A stretch of 28,850 nt of DNA from a virus (IMGVR_UViG_3300049491_000314:1-28850); one strand, 5' to 3'. Shown: positions 11,469 to 20,434, counted from the stretch's first letter. The notes: generated by a model from the sequence alone, not told the origin. Numbers and translations: made by a program.

Positions 11469-13050
11469 CTACGATAAGCGCACTATCGCGCTGCGTCAGG
11501 CGTGGACAGAAGGCAAGCTGCGCTTCCTCCTACACGAAGACCAGAAGCGCGTCTACGACCAATATCGGCAGTGGGAAAAGCTCGATCCCACAACGCAGCC
11601 GGGCAACTTCCCGCGCGTGTTCGTGTTCGACATCGGGAGGCGCTGGGGCAAGACCACGGCGCTGCTCGTGATCATGTTCGAGAACGCGATTCGCAATCAG
11701 CGCCACATCCTGCGCTACTCGACCGCGTACCAGAAGAACATCCAGGAAATCATCTCGGACGTGTCGCGCTACGTGCTCGAGACGTGCCCGAGCGACCTGC
11801 GCCCGAAGCTCGTAGGCCAAACGTTCAAGTTCCCGCGCAGTGGCTCTGAGGTGCGCCTGGTCGGCCTCGACATGCACCCAGACGGCTTGCGCGGGCAGGC
11901 GTGCGACATGGACGCGCTCTCCGAAGCTGCGTTCATCAAGGGCCTGTCCTACAGCATCAAGAGCGTTCTCTATCCGCAGTACCAGGGCAGGCCGTGGGCG
12001 CGCATCGTGCTCGAGTCGTCGGCGCCCGTCGAGGCGGAGAGCGACTACGACACGCTCTTCGTCGAGGATGCGAAGCTGCGTGGCGCGTACGTCTACCGCA
12101 CGATCGACGACAACCCGCGCTTGTCACACGAGGAGCGCGAAGAGTTCATCAAGGCTGCCGGAGGACGCGAGCACCATGACTGCCAACGCGAGTACTTCAA
12201 CATCCGCGTGCGCGATCCTGAAGGCAGCGTCGTGCCTGAGTTCTCCGCTCCTCGACACGTGCGTCTGTCGACAGTGCCGGATTATGCGCACTGTTATGTT
12301 GGCGCTGACCCGGGGACAAGAGATAAATTTGGCCTGGTCTTCGGTTACTGGGATGCGGCTCGAAGTAAGCTCGTCATCCAACGCAGCTGGGCCGAGCGAA
12401 ACGCCAGCCTCGCCGACGTCGCAGAAGTAATCCGCACGACTGAGCAAGAGCTGTGGGGTACCGCCGCAACGACTGATGACGCTGCTTCCAAGCTCCGGAC
12501 GCAGTCGAGCGACGGCACCCCAGAGCCCTTGCGCTTCTGGAACGGCAAAGAGCTCCAAGCGAACCCGCACCGGCGCGTATCCGACACCGACGCGCGCGTC
12601 ATCTTCGAGCTGGGCAAGGCGCACGGCATCGCGTTCAACGCAGCCGACAAGCGCCACGCAAAGGCTGTCGCCGACGCAGGCTCAGCGCGACGTCTGCCCG
12701 AGCACAAGCTCGCCACGCTGCGCGACTGGATACTGAACGACCGCGTCGAGATATGGCCTGACAGCGGGCCGCTTCAGCACCAGCTGAACGCAGGGCGTTG
12801 GAACGACCAGCGCACCGACTTCGAGCGCACGCCAACGCACGGCCACCTCGATTGCATGATGGCGCTTGTCTACATGCTGCCCGCGGTCGAGCGCAACGCG
12901 AACCCCAGCAAGCCCGACTGGGCGGACGCAGACCCGCAGCAGACGTACGTGCCCGACCACCTGCGCAAGCCCGAGAAGGCGTCGACCGCGGAGCTGAACA
13001 AGGCGTTCGGCAGCCTGCGCGTTGCCGGCGCGCGACGGAGGTTTGCGTGA
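11431..13050 (+). CDS. terL: terminase large subunit
   Basis: About 539 aa from the ATG triplet at 11431-11439; the exact start is unsure because no good ribosome-binding site precedes any candidate, and it overlaps the small subunit gene by 38 bases. The ATPase domain has Walker A GRRWGKTT at about 69-76, a Walker B-like acidic region ending in LSEAAF, and a coupling motif LESSAP. The nuclease domain has GADPGT with the first RNase H aspartate near 293, and HLDCMMAL with the last aspartate near 474. The enzyme drives DNA into the procapsid by ATP hydrolysis and cuts the concatemer. Domain order and length are normal. Confidence 0.9.
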   Translation: MMMSSTAFSAPASYDKRTIALRQAWTEGKLRFLLHEDQKRVYDQYRQWEKLDPTTQPGNFPRVFVFDIGRRWGKTTALLVIMFENAIRNQRHILRYSTAYQKNIQEIISDVSRYVLETCPSDLRPKLVGQTFKFPRSGSEVRLVGLDMHPDGLRGQACDMDALSEAAFIKGLSYSIKSVLYPQYQGRPWARIVLESSAPVEAESDYDTLFVEDAKLRGAYVYRTIDDNPRLSHEEREEFIKAAGGREHHDCQREYFNIRVRDPEGSVVPEFSAPRHVRLSTVPDYAHCYVGADPGTRDKFGLVFGYWDAARSKLVIQRSWAERNASLADVAEVIRTTEQELWGTAATTDDAASKLRTQSSDGTPEPLRFWNGKELQANPHRRVSDTDARVIFELGKAHGIAFNAADKRHAKAVADAGSARRLPEHKLATLRDWILNDRVEIWPDSGPLQHQLNAGRWNDQRTDFERTPTHGHLDCMMALVYMLPAVERNANPSKPDWADADPQQTYVPDHLRKPEKASTAELNKAFGSLRVAGARRRFA

Positions 13051-13544
13051 TCCGCGAACTGACAACGCCACTGCAAGAGCACGCCGAGGTCGACTCCATG
13101 CGCGATCGCTACTCGCCCATGCGCTACATCGCGCACCTCAAGGGCGCGATGGTTGGCGAGTTCAGGGGCCGTGGCGAGTGGTCACGCGTGCTGCGCAACA
13201 TGCCGGCCGACGATGCAGTGGCGTTCTGGTTCGAGTTCGATGAGCTCGCGGAATCTGGCGCCTGGGTGAAGGTGCTGGACGCCGAGGAGCGCGAACAGGT
13301 GAAGGAGCGCGTGCTTGCGAAGGTGGACGAGTGGCGCGCGCTGTCGTCGAGCCTGCAAAGCGGCGACTACGGCATCCCCGCAGCGCTCATGCACCAGATT
13401 GCGAACGACCCCGACTTCGAACCGGGCGAGGAAGAGATGGACGACGCCGAGGCTGAAGCGTGGCTTGAGGACGTCGTTGAGGAGGACTCGGGTTGGCCCG
13501 AGGACATTGAAGACGCCGATATCGGCAAGGGAGAAGAACGATGA
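13047..13544 (+). CDS. hypothetical acidic protein, 165 aa
   Basis: GTG at 13047 in a GTGA overlap with a GGAGG site 5 bases upstream. The N-terminal part is mixed helical (RYIAHLKGAMVGEFRGRGEW). The C-terminal third is strongly acidic (EEEMDDAEAEAWLEDVVEED), suggesting binding to a basic partner or DNA mimicry; this is speculative. No family is recognised. Position after TerL suggests a late gene. Confidence 0.7.
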   Translation: MIRELTTPLQEHAEVDSMRDRYSPMRYIAHLKGAMVGEFRGRGEWSRVLRNMPADDAVAFWFEFDELAESGAWVKVLDAEEREQVKERVLAKVDEWRALSSSLQSGDYGIPAALMHQIANDPDFEPGEEEMDDAEAEAWLEDVVEEDSGWPEDIEDADIGKGEER

Positions 13545-13708
13545 ACGCGACAATCGATACGAATGTGGACGGGGCGATCGCAGCGGCAAAGCGGCGGTTC
13601 GACGCGTCTGTAGAGCTTCTGATGAGCTTCGAGCCGACGGCCGAGCAGCTCACCGAAGCTGCGCGCGCGCTGGTGAAGATCGCTCACAAGGGGATGCGGG
13701 CAGAATGA
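13541..13708 (+). CDS. small hypothetical protein, 55 aa
   Basis: ATGA overlaps on both sides and a GAGAAG site upstream. The sequence (MNATIDTNVDGAIAAAKRRF, ending HKGMRAE) is two predicted helices with no cysteines or membrane span. Function unknown. Confidence 0.58.
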   Translation: MNATIDTNVDGAIAAAKRRFDASVELLMSFEPTAEQLTEAARALVKIAHKGMRAE

Positions 13709-14169
13709 TCTACGCAGCGGCGGCCGCATTCGCACTGGGGTTGTTGGCGTGGGACATCGGCCGCCGCTGGCTCGACACCGTGCGCGCGAACGACGTGCAC
13801 CGACAGCTGCTGAACTCGGTGAGCGCCGACGTGGCGCGTCTCACCGACGAGCACGGTGAGCGCCTGGACGACGTCGCCGACAAGATCAAGGTCGCCATCG
13901 CCGACTACGCGCGGCAGAAGCTCAACGAGGACGAGTGCTACGCACGCCGCGTGAACGAGCGCCTGGCTTTTCTCGAGGGCAGCATCGCGCTGCTGCCCTC
14001 CGAGCCGCCCGACCTCACGAAGTTCAGCAAGGCGCTCGAGAACCTGGTGCGTGAGACGCGCGACGAGCTCGCCAAGCGCCCCACACACGAAGACCTGAAA
14101 GCCGCTGAGACGCGCCTGCACGGCGTGCTTAGCGGGAGTGTCGCGAAGGGCGCCAAGAGGTTCGCATGA
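13705..14169 (+). CDS. membrane-anchored coiled-coil protein, 154 aa
   Basis: Residues 1-16 (MIYAAAAAFALGLLAW) form an N-terminal membrane segment, followed by DIGRRW and a long charged helical region with coiled-coil character to about residue 150. The shape, one N-terminal span and a long helical tail, resembles an inner-membrane spanin, but no outer-membrane partner is seen next to it. First of three membrane-protein genes between TerL and portal. Confidence 0.66.
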   Translation: MIYAAAAAFALGLLAWDIGRRWLDTVRANDVHRQLLNSVSADVARLTDEHGERLDDVADKIKVAIADYARQKLNEDECYARRVNERLAFLEGSIALLPSEPPDLTKFSKALENLVRETRDELAKRPTHEDLKAAETRLHGVLSGSVAKGAKRFA

Positions 14170-14390
14170 GCGACGAAGGCATGCAGGCGTTGCGCGATGA
14201 GCTCGACGCCAAGGAATCAATTGAGGAAGGCACCATGAACCCGAACATCTTGCGAATCGTTGGAACGCTGGTGGCGGTGGCACTCGGCGTGCTTGGTCAC
14301 GCAGGCGTTGTCCCGGTCAGCAACGAAGTCAGCTCATCGATCGCCACGCTGCTGATCGGCTGGCTGCACCTGGAGAAGCCGAAGTCATGA
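14166..14390 (+). CDS. holin-like two-span membrane protein with two possible starts
   Basis: The 74-aa form begins at 14166 in an ATGA overlap with an AAGAGG site. A second ATG at 14235 has a better GAGGAAGG site and gives a 51-aa form. The shared part has two hydrophobic spans, about residues 28-47 (LRIVGTLVAVALGVLGHAGV) and 56-65 (SSSIATLLIGW), with a basic end (HLEKPKS). The 23 extra residues of the long form are charged (MSDEGMQALRDELDAKESIE). Dual starts that alter the N terminus are known for lambda S holin and antiholin. A holin role is inferred from topology and start arrangement only; a virion or packaging membrane protein is possible. Confidence 0.55.
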   Translation: MSDEGMQALRDELDAKESIEEGTMNPNILRIVGTLVAVALGVLGHAGVVPVSNEVSSSIATLLIGWLHLEKPKS

Positions 14391-14857
14391 GTCAGCCGCA
14401 GCAAACCGCGAAGCTGGGTGAGAAGGACTACCTCATCTCGCCCACCGACGAGAACGAGCACCGCATCGCCGTTGCGTGGATCGAGAAGCACTATCCGAGC
14501 ATCAACACGCCGGGTAACCCACGCTTCACTACGGCGCTCCCGGTCGACCGGCTCACGCCCGAGCACACCGTACGCGTGCTCGCGCGGATGGGGCGCAAGC
14601 TCACGCCCGCGCTGCGCACCGAGCGCAACGCACAGGGCGAGTCCAAGGTGCATCGCGCGACCGACGAGGAGCTTGCGAGCGAGCTGTCGTTGAGCGCGCC
14701 CGTCGCCGTGCGCAAGCACTGGATGTCGCCCGCAGACGGCCAGGAAGGCGAGATCATCGTCTCCAGCTTCCTCGAAGAACTGGGCAATGTGTGCGTGCCC
14801 TACTGCCCGAAGTGGAAGCCCGAGGACGGCCGCAAGGTCCGGTTGGCCTGGGCATGA
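14387..14857 (+). CDS. hypothetical protein, 156 aa
   Basis: ATGA overlaps on both sides. Soluble and mixed alpha/beta with several Pro-Val and Lys-His segments (HRIAVAWIEKHYPSINTPGN). It contains no lysozyme, amidase or peptidase motif that I can see, although it follows the holin-like gene. Cysteines at the end (VCVPYCPKWKPEDGRK) form a CVPYC pair. Function unknown. Confidence 0.68.
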   Translation: MSQPQQTAKLGEKDYLISPTDENEHRIAVAWIEKHYPSINTPGNPRFTTALPVDRLTPEHTVRVLARMGRKLTPALRTERNAQGESKVHRATDEELASELSLSAPVAVRKHWMSPADGQEGEIIVSSFLEELGNVCVPYCPKWKPEDGRKVRLAWA

Positions 14858-15069
14858 TCGATCTGATCGCGTGCGGCGTGCTGCTTCTAGGCCTCGGCTG
14901 CGTGATGTGGGGGCTCTGCCACCACTTCTACCGGCGAGGCTGGGAAGCGCGCGAACGCGCCGCGCGCGAGAGACAGCAGCGCATCGAACTGCGCAAGACC
15001 ATCGACCTCGAGCGAGAGCGACAGCTCCGCAGGAGATTGCGACGTGACCCCGATCGACCAGCTTCCTGA
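14854..15069 (+). CDS. small membrane protein with basic tail, 71 aa
   Basis: ATGA overlap start. Residues 1-22 (IDLIACGVLLLGLGCVMWGL) form one transmembrane segment, followed by a strongly basic helical tail (ARERAARERQQRIELRK) that should remain in the cytoplasm. The 3' end overlaps the portal gene by 26 bases. Third membrane gene of the cassette. Function unknown. Confidence 0.62.
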   Translation: MIDLIACGVLLLGLGCVMWGLCHHFYRRGWEARERAARERQQRIELRKTIDLERERQLRRRLRRDPDRPAS

Positions 15070-17152
15070 GCTCGAGACGCAGCCCGAACCCAAAGAGGCT
15101 TCGGATGAGCTCTACTGGGCTCGCAAGACGGCCGCCGAAGTCGTCTCCGTTCTCCAAAACAAGGAGACGTCCTACTTCACGCACGCCGACCGACGCGGCT
15201 TCAAGACGATGTGGCGCCGCGCGTGGGCCACGTACTTCGGCCAAGACCCCGAGAGCATGCAGTCGTTCGACGCCCAGACGATTTCGATCGCAGGCGAGGA
15301 CGGGGAGCTGTTGCAGTTCCGTCTGAACGAGAACAGGCCGCTGATCGAGCGCCAGCTGCAGATGATTTGCGGCGAGCGCGCAGCCTTCCAGTGCCACGCA
15401 GTGAACTCCGACTACTCGACCAAGGCGCAAATCAACGCCTGTGACGCGTTCGTCGAGTACGGCTATCGAAAAGCGCACGCTGAACGCAAAGAAGTGCGCG
15501 TCGCCGAGTCCGATTTGGTGTTCGGCAGCGGCGCGGGGTGGTTCCGCTGGGATTCGGACGCCGGGGACGAGATCCAGGTCGTCGAACAGCAGCCCACGGG
15601 CATCGATGGGGCGCTTGCACCCGTCCCGACCATGAAAAAGTCGGGTTTGCCGACCGCGACGGTGCTGTATCCGTGGTCGGAGTTCAAAGAAACGTGCGCC
15701 GAACGGCATTTGTGGCGCACGCCGCGCGAGCCCATCAGCAAATGGGAGCTCATCGCGCAGTATGCCGAGCACGCGGATAAGATTCGCGCGATCAAGGGTC
15801 GCGACGAGTACACCACCGGCGCTCTCTTCGGCTTCAGCGATGACCAGGAGGGCGAAGGCGATGAGGTGATCGTCAAGCACTTCCTGCACGAGCGCTGTGG
15901 CGCGCTGCCGCAGGGTCGGTACATCGGATATGTGGGCTCCGTGGTGCTCTGGGACCTGCCCTGCCCGGTCTCCGAGGGCCTGCCCATCGTCGAGATGATG
16001 TCGACGCCCATGATCGGCACCACGCTGGGCTACGCGGCCAGCTGGGACCTCATGGCGCCCACGCAGATGCAGGACCAAATCACGTCCGACGTCGCGTCCA
16101 ACCTCGCCACGTTCGGCCGCCAGGTCATCGGCGTCTACGACGGCACCAAGTTCGACTTCGATGCGCTCGCCAACGGGCACCGCGTGCTGAACCTGCCCAC
16201 CGCGAGCGCGGCGCCTGTCGCCCTGAGCTTCGCATCCATCCCCGAGGCGTCCCAGTGGATGCTTAGCGAGTACCTGCCGGGTGCGCGCGCGCGCCTGTCC
16301 TCCGTGAACGAGGCTGCGCAGGGAAACCCCGAGGCGATGGTCAAGAGCGGCACCTACGCCGCGCTACTGCACTCCATCGCGATCGAGGGACAAGCCCCGA
16401 AGCAAACTGCGTTCGACAACTACCGCGAGCAGAGCGCAAACCTAATCCTCGACCTGGTGCGCCAGCGTGCGAGCGCGCCGTTCCTGATCGACGTCGCGGG
16501 CAAGGACGAGCGCCCGTACCTCCAGGAGTTCACGAAGGACACGCTCAGCGGCGTCAAGCGCGTGGTCGTGAAGACCGCCAACCCGATGATGCGATCGCAG
16601 GCGGGTCGGCTGCAGGTGTTCGAGGCGGTCGCGCCGATTCCGAACCCCGCGGACCGCGCGGCCGCACTCGACCTGATCATAACGGGCGACTCCAAGGCGT
16701 TTTCCAAGGTCGACCGCTCCGAGGACATGGCGATCACGTGGGAGAACGAGCAGCTGGCGCAGGGCATCCCGTGCCCGGTGCTCTACTGCGATAAGCACGA
16801 TCTGCACTGGGCCAAGCACAAGGCCGAGCTGGACGCGCGCAGGCCGGAGCTGATGGGCAACCCCGCCGCGCTCGAGGCGTACATGCAGCACATGATGGAG
16901 CACGAGAGCGTCTACACGACGCTCACGAACCCCATCGCGAGCGAATGGAACAAGATGATGCCCGCGCCGATGTACCGCGGCATTCCGACGCCGCCACCGG
17001 CAAACAACCAGATGGCACCCGAGGGCGCGATGGGCGGGACTGTCGACGCCGCCGTGAACGCGGGAGCAGGAGCACCCCCGAGCGACCCAGCCGCACAGGC
17101 TGGCGCTGAACAACCTGAGCCGGCACAGCCGCCGGCGGAGGCCGCAGCATGA
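15044..17152 (+). CDS. portal protein, P22-like
   Basis: The GTG at 15044 follows an AGGAG site by about 8 bases. The 702-aa length is close to P22 portal (725). Typical features are the early helical region (YWARKTAAEVVSVL...), RPLIERQLQMICGERA, the GYAASWDLMAPTQMQ segment in the middle, and SSVNEAAQGNPEAMVKSGTY in the C-terminal half, which resemble podoviral portals. The last 60 residues are Pro/Ala-rich. The portal forms a dodecameric ring at one capsid vertex, is the docking site for terminase and DNA entry, and binds the adaptor later. Position between TerL and scaffold supports the call. Confidence 0.82.
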   Translation: MTPIDQLPELETQPEPKEASDELYWARKTAAEVVSVLQNKETSYFTHADRRGFKTMWRRAWATYFGQDPESMQSFDAQTISIAGEDGELLQFRLNENRPLIERQLQMICGERAAFQCHAVNSDYSTKAQINACDAFVEYGYRKAHAERKEVRVAESDLVFGSGAGWFRWDSDAGDEIQVVEQQPTGIDGALAPVPTMKKSGLPTATVLYPWSEFKETCAERHLWRTPREPISKWELIAQYAEHADKIRAIKGRDEYTTGALFGFSDDQEGEGDEVIVKHFLHERCGALPQGRYIGYVGSVVLWDLPCPVSEGLPIVEMMSTPMIGTTLGYAASWDLMAPTQMQDQITSDVASNLATFGRQVIGVYDGTKFDFDALANGHRVLNLPTASAAPVALSFASIPEASQWMLSEYLPGARARLSSVNEAAQGNPEAMVKSGTYAALLHSIAIEGQAPKQTAFDNYREQSANLILDLVRQRASAPFLIDVAGKDERPYLQEFTKDTLSGVKRVVVKTANPMMRSQAGRLQVFEAVAPIPNPADRAAALDLIITGDSKAFSKVDRSEDMAITWENEQLAQGIPCPVLYCDKHDLHWAKHKAELDARRPELMGNPAALEAYMQHMMEHESVYTTLTNPIASEWNKMMPAPMYRGIPTPPPANNQMAPEGAMGGTVDAAVNAGAGAPPSDPAAQAGAEQPEPAQPPAEAAA

Positions 17153-18294
17153 GCGCAGAACTGGCAGCGACGCCCTCGAACTTCGAGGCGCATCTCGCGA
17201 ACGTGGGCAACACGCCCGCGGACACTGGAAGCGACGACGGTGGCGCACAGGAAATGCGCGACAACACCGGCCCGAGCAACACCAACGCCTGGGGCGGTGA
17301 CGTCTCGGGCGCCGAGCCGAAATGGGAGAACCCCGAGCGGCGCGCCGAGGGGGACGCCGAGGACCCCACGCAGCAGTTCAGCGATGAGCCGTCCGAAGGC
17401 GAGCCGCAAGAGGGCGAACAGGACGAGCAGCAAGCCCCCGACGGGATGCCGCCATACGAGCAGCTCCAAGAGATGTTCCAGGTGACGCAGCGCCCCGAGC
17501 TGCACGAGTACTTCCTCGACAAGACGGTGCCGGTGCCGGTGAACGGCGTCGAGGTGCCCAAGACGGTGCGCGAGCTGAAGGAAGGCTACCTGCGCATGTC
17601 GGACTACTCGCGCAAGAGCCAGGAGGCGGCTGCGGAGCGCGGGCGCGCGCAGCAGGCGATCGAGCAGAACCGCATGTTCCTCGAGCGCATGAGCAACCCG
17701 AAGGTGCTGCGCGCGACGCTGCGCCGGCTCGGGCCGCAGCACGAGGCCGCGTTCGAAGCCTGCGCCGAGGACCTCGCCCGCGAGCGCCTTTCGCTGCTGA
17801 AGATGACGCCTACCGAGCGCGCCCACTTCCAGCGCGCCCAGGACGCCGAGCGCCGCGCCGAGATGCTGGAGGAGCAGGCCCGCCGTCAGCCGCGCGAGCC
17901 CGAGGTCGATCCGCGAGAGCAGGCCAAGCCGCAGATGATCGCGGCGCTCAATGCGCACGTCGGCCCCGCCTGGCAGCGCTACAACATCACCCCGTCGCCC
18001 CTCGCGACCCGCGTGTTCCAAATGCACATACAGAACGTGTGGGACTCGCAAATGGGCTCGATCCCCGAAGCCGTCGAGCGCGCCTCTCAGGCGACTGCCG
18101 AGACGCTCGAGGACCTCGCCCGCAAACACCTCGGGCAGGCGCCCCAACAGCCCACCAACGCCCCGCGGCAAGTCCAGCCCCTCGGGCCGCGCAGGGTGCC
18201 CGCAGGAGCCCCGCCGCGCCCTAAACTCGCACCCGGTCAGCGTGACACGCGCTTCCGGTCCACCAACTTCGCCGACTTCCTCAAGGGACGATGA
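17149..18294 (+). CDS. capsid scaffolding protein
   Basis: The 381-aa protein has an acidic, disordered N terminus (residues 25-100, EGEPQEGEQDEQQAPDG), then VNGVEVPKTVRELKEGYLRM at 131-150 and SDYSRKSQEAA. This 'V-x-G-x-x-V-x-x-x-E-L-x-x-GY-x-x-x-SDYSRK' motif occurs in many phage scaffold proteins. A long charged helical region follows (160-300). The C terminus is Pro/Arg-rich and ends in a basic tail (FADFLKGR) suited to coat binding. Scaffold directs coat assembly and is then removed. No protease domain is seen. ATGA coupling to the portal fits assembly stoichiometry. Confidence 0.75.
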   Translation: MSAELAATPSNFEAHLANVGNTPADTGSDDGGAQEMRDNTGPSNTNAWGGDVSGAEPKWENPERRAEGDAEDPTQQFSDEPSEGEPQEGEQDEQQAPDGMPPYEQLQEMFQVTQRPELHEYFLDKTVPVPVNGVEVPKTVRELKEGYLRMSDYSRKSQEAAAERGRAQQAIEQNRMFLERMSNPKVLRATLRRLGPQHEAAFEACAEDLARERLSLLKMTPTERAHFQRAQDAERRAEMLEEQARRQPREPEVDPREQAKPQMIAALNAHVGPAWQRYNITPSPLATRVFQMHIQNVWDSQMGSIPEAVERASQATAETLEDLARKHLGQAPQQPTNAPRQVQPLGPRRVPAGAPPRPKLAPGQRDTRFRSTNFADFLKGR

Positions 18295-18575
18295 CCGCCA
18301 AACCCATCGCACTCGAGAAGGCCCGCAAGGCCAAGGCGCTCGTGCAAGGCCAGCTGCGCAGCCTGCAGCAGCTGCTGGGCGTGATCGTGCTGCACAGCGG
18401 CCCCATCACGCTCGACCTCGAAGACATCGAGACCACCGACCCCAACCGCCTGGTGCTGGTCCAGCTTCACGGCAAGGTAGTGATCGGCTTGAAGGACACC
18501 GGCGACCAGCCGCTCGAGCTGACCGCGATCGCAGATCGCGCGCTCGCCGACGCAAGTGAGGAGCCCGTCCAATGA
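18291..18575 (+). CDS. hypothetical protein, 94 aa
   Basis: ATGA overlaps on both sides. A basic helical N terminus (MTAKPIALEKARKAKALVQG) is followed by two beta-like stretches (PITLDLEDIETTDPNRLVLV). No family recognised. Its place between scaffold and coat genes hints at a small head protein, by context only. Confidence 0.65.
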   Translation: MTAKPIALEKARKAKALVQGQLRSLQQLLGVIVLHSGPITLDLEDIETTDPNRLVLVQLHGKVVIGLKDTGDQPLELTAIADRALADASEEPVQ

Positions 18576-18946
18576 ACGCCGACGACCTCGCCGCCCTGAT
18601 CGAGACCGAAGCCGAAGTCGCGACGGGCCGCGCCAGTGGCGGCCCGTCCGCACGGCGCGTTCCGTGGCTGTGTGCCCTGGCGCGCCGGCTGGACGAGCGC
18701 GTCACGCAGCTCGAAGGCGCGGGCATCCCCGCAGTGGTCGCCGCCATGGATCGCAAGCTCGAAGCGCGCGACGCACTGCTGCGCGAGCACGCCGAGAAGG
18801 TGCGCGAACTCGAAGCGCTCAAGCTCCCATCGCCTGATGAGATGTTCCGACCCGAGCGTGTGCATAAAGAAAAGAACAGTAGCAACGAAAGTCACAAGGA
18901 CACCGTTGCAAACGGAAAGTCACACGATCAGACTGGTGTGAAGTAG
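18572..18946 (+). CDS. hypothetical protein, 124 aa
   Basis: ATGA start. The middle carries a helical segment (ARRLDERVTQLEGAGIPAVV, then MDRKLEARDALLREHAEKVR) with coiled-coil character. The last 30 residues (PERVHKEKNSSNESHKDTVA...) are polar and come from a lower-GC stretch that continues into the leader. Last gene before the coat leader. Function unknown. Confidence 0.65.
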   Translation: MNADDLAALIETEAEVATGRASGGPSARRVPWLCALARRLDERVTQLEGAGIPAVVAAMDRKLEARDALLREHAEKVRELEALKLPSPDEMFRPERVHKEKNSSNESHKDTVANGKSHDQTGVK

Positions 18947-19139
18947 TACCAACGCTCTCAGACCTGAGCATAGTAGGACCGACGTATTTAGCTGGCAGGA
19001 CTCGCATAGACGCACGCGGACTCTGAACGTCAGAGCAACCAAACGGCGTCAAGTGTCAGAGCAACCAGGCCACTAAACCGCCCACCGGCAACCGAACGCG
19101 AAGGGGTTCCTCAACCCGTTCCATTTCGGAGGCCGGACA
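18947..19139 (+). promoter_or_regulatory. structured leader upstream of the major capsid gene
   Basis: This 193-base gap, the largest clean gap in the right half, contains several inverted repeats: CTCAG/CTGAG at 18957-18968, CTCTGA/TCAGAG with a 3-base loop at 19021-19035, and GGGTT/AACCC at 19104-19115. A 13-base direct repeat GTCAGAGCAACCA lies at 19029-19041 and 19055-19067. A GGAGG site lies 7 bases before the coat ATG. No convincing promoter hexamers were found, so a diverged late promoter, an RNA-processing site or a stability leader are all possible. Confidence 0.5.
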
Positions 19140-20426
19140 ATGTCCAGCTACGCCAACTGGCAGCCAAATTTCAAGCAGCGGTACGGCAAGTTCATCAATC
19201 CCTTGCCGGCCGAGAACACTCTCGCCGATTACTCTGAATTCGTCGCGGCCGATTCGCGACCGGGCATCGCATACAACTTCCCGGTCCAGGTCTCGCTTGA
19301 GCACGGCCAGACGCACAACACCGACGGCACCGCGTTCGCACTGAACGCCGCCGTCGACAGCGTCCTGCAGAACGCTCAGATCGACGGCTCGACGATCATG
19401 GTGCGCGGCACCATCCCGTACGATGTCATCGCCAAGGGCAAGAACGGCGCGGCCAACGGCAACGATGGCGGCGCATTCTGGAAGCCTACCGATCTCAAGA
19501 CGAAGTCGCTCATGCAGTCGGGCGAGTTCTACCGCGAGATCGACATGCTGTACGGCTGCGGCACTGCCGCGGCGGCCGCAGCGAACCTCGGTGTCGTGGC
19601 GGCGTCCGTCTCGGGCGCGAACCTCGCGGCTCCGCAGGTCGTGCGCCTGTCGCAAGCGACCTGGGCGCCCGGCATCTGGAACAGCTTCATCAACGGCCTG
19701 GTGGACGTCTACCAGTCGGACGGCACGACCATCCGCGAAAGCAGCGTCACCGTGCAGGCCGTCACCTCCAGCACGCAGACGCGCTTGCAGCTGTTCAAGA
19801 CCGCGTCGGCTGCGGTCGTCGCTGCGAACGACATCATCGTGCCTGCGGGCGCGCGCACCAAGTCGTGCGTGGGCGTGCAAGCCATCCTCGAGAACGTCGG
19901 CTCGCTGTTCGGCATCTCGGCGGCCACCTATCCGATGTGGCGCTCCCCGCAGTACGCGGTTGGTGGTGCCATGTCGCGCGCGAAAATCCTGCAAGGGATG
20001 GCGCGCATCTACCCGAACGGCCTGACCAAGGGCGGGAAGCTGTTCGTCAACGGCATGACCTTCGCCGAGTTGGCGGAGGAAGCTGACGCGCTGCAGCGCT
20101 ACACCGGCAACACCGATGAGGTGAAGCGGCAGGGCGTCGAAAACCTCGAATACAAGAGCCCCGTCGGAAACGTCAACGTCGCGCTGCACCGCTTCATGAA
20201 GCAGGGCATCTCGATGTTCATCGCGCGTGACGTGCTCAAGCGCGTCGGCTCGACGGACCTCACGTTCTCGCTCCCCGGAACGAACCAGTGGTTCTACCAG
20301 GAGCTGAGCAACAACGCGGGTAGCGAAATCCGCATCTTCAGCAACCAGGCTCCGATCATCGAAATTCCCTACTACTGCATGGAGTTTACGGGCGTCGTGA
20401 ACACCGGCGACATCGCTTCGAGCTGA
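19140..20426 (+). CDS. major capsid protein, HK97-fold, P22 coat-like
   Basis: The 428-aa length is nearly that of P22 coat (430). It starts at an ATG with a GGAGG site. The C-terminal half has the blocks typical of podoviral coats: YPMWRSPQYAVGGAMSRAKI, LFVNGMTFAELAEEADAL, and LPGTNQWFYQELSNNAGSEI near the end. The N-terminal region (NWQPNFKQRYGKFINPL) resembles the N-arm and E-loop part. The protein forms the capsid shell. The gene has its own leader and a strong terminator, which should give a large excess of coat message over neighbours. Identification rests on pattern and place. Confidence 0.85.
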   Translation: MSSYANWQPNFKQRYGKFINPLPAENTLADYSEFVAADSRPGIAYNFPVQVSLEHGQTHNTDGTAFALNAAVDSVLQNAQIDGSTIMVRGTIPYDVIAKGKNGAANGNDGGAFWKPTDLKTKSLMQSGEFYREIDMLYGCGTAAAAAANLGVVAASVSGANLAAPQVVRLSQATWAPGIWNSFINGLVDVYQSDGTTIRESSVTVQAVTSSTQTRLQLFKTASAAVVAANDIIVPAGARTKSCVGVQAILENVGSLFGISAATYPMWRSPQYAVGGAMSRAKILQGMARIYPNGLTKGGKLFVNGMTFAELAEEADALQRYTGNTDEVKRQGVENLEYKSPVGNVNVALHRFMKQGISMFIARDVLKRVGSTDLTFSLPGTNQWFYQELSNNAGSEIRIFSNQAPIIEIPYYCMEFTGVVNTGDIASS

Positions 20427-20434
20427 GCACTTCC

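Noticed and set aside
14297-16180. 627-codon open frame on the minus strand opposite the portal region
   Set aside because: It lies antisense to well-supported, coupled genes and has an Arg/Ala/Gly/His-rich composition without motifs. Long antisense frames arise easily from the codon bias of GC-rich genes.
16912-18312. 466-codon minus-strand frame opposite the scaffold gene
   Set aside because: Antisense shadow of the scaffold gene; no ribosome-binding site and no recognisable domain.
18906-18934. TTGCAA with a 17-bp spacer as a capsid promoter
   Set aside because: The matching -10 (CAGACT) agrees poorly with the consensus and it lies inside the preceding gene.
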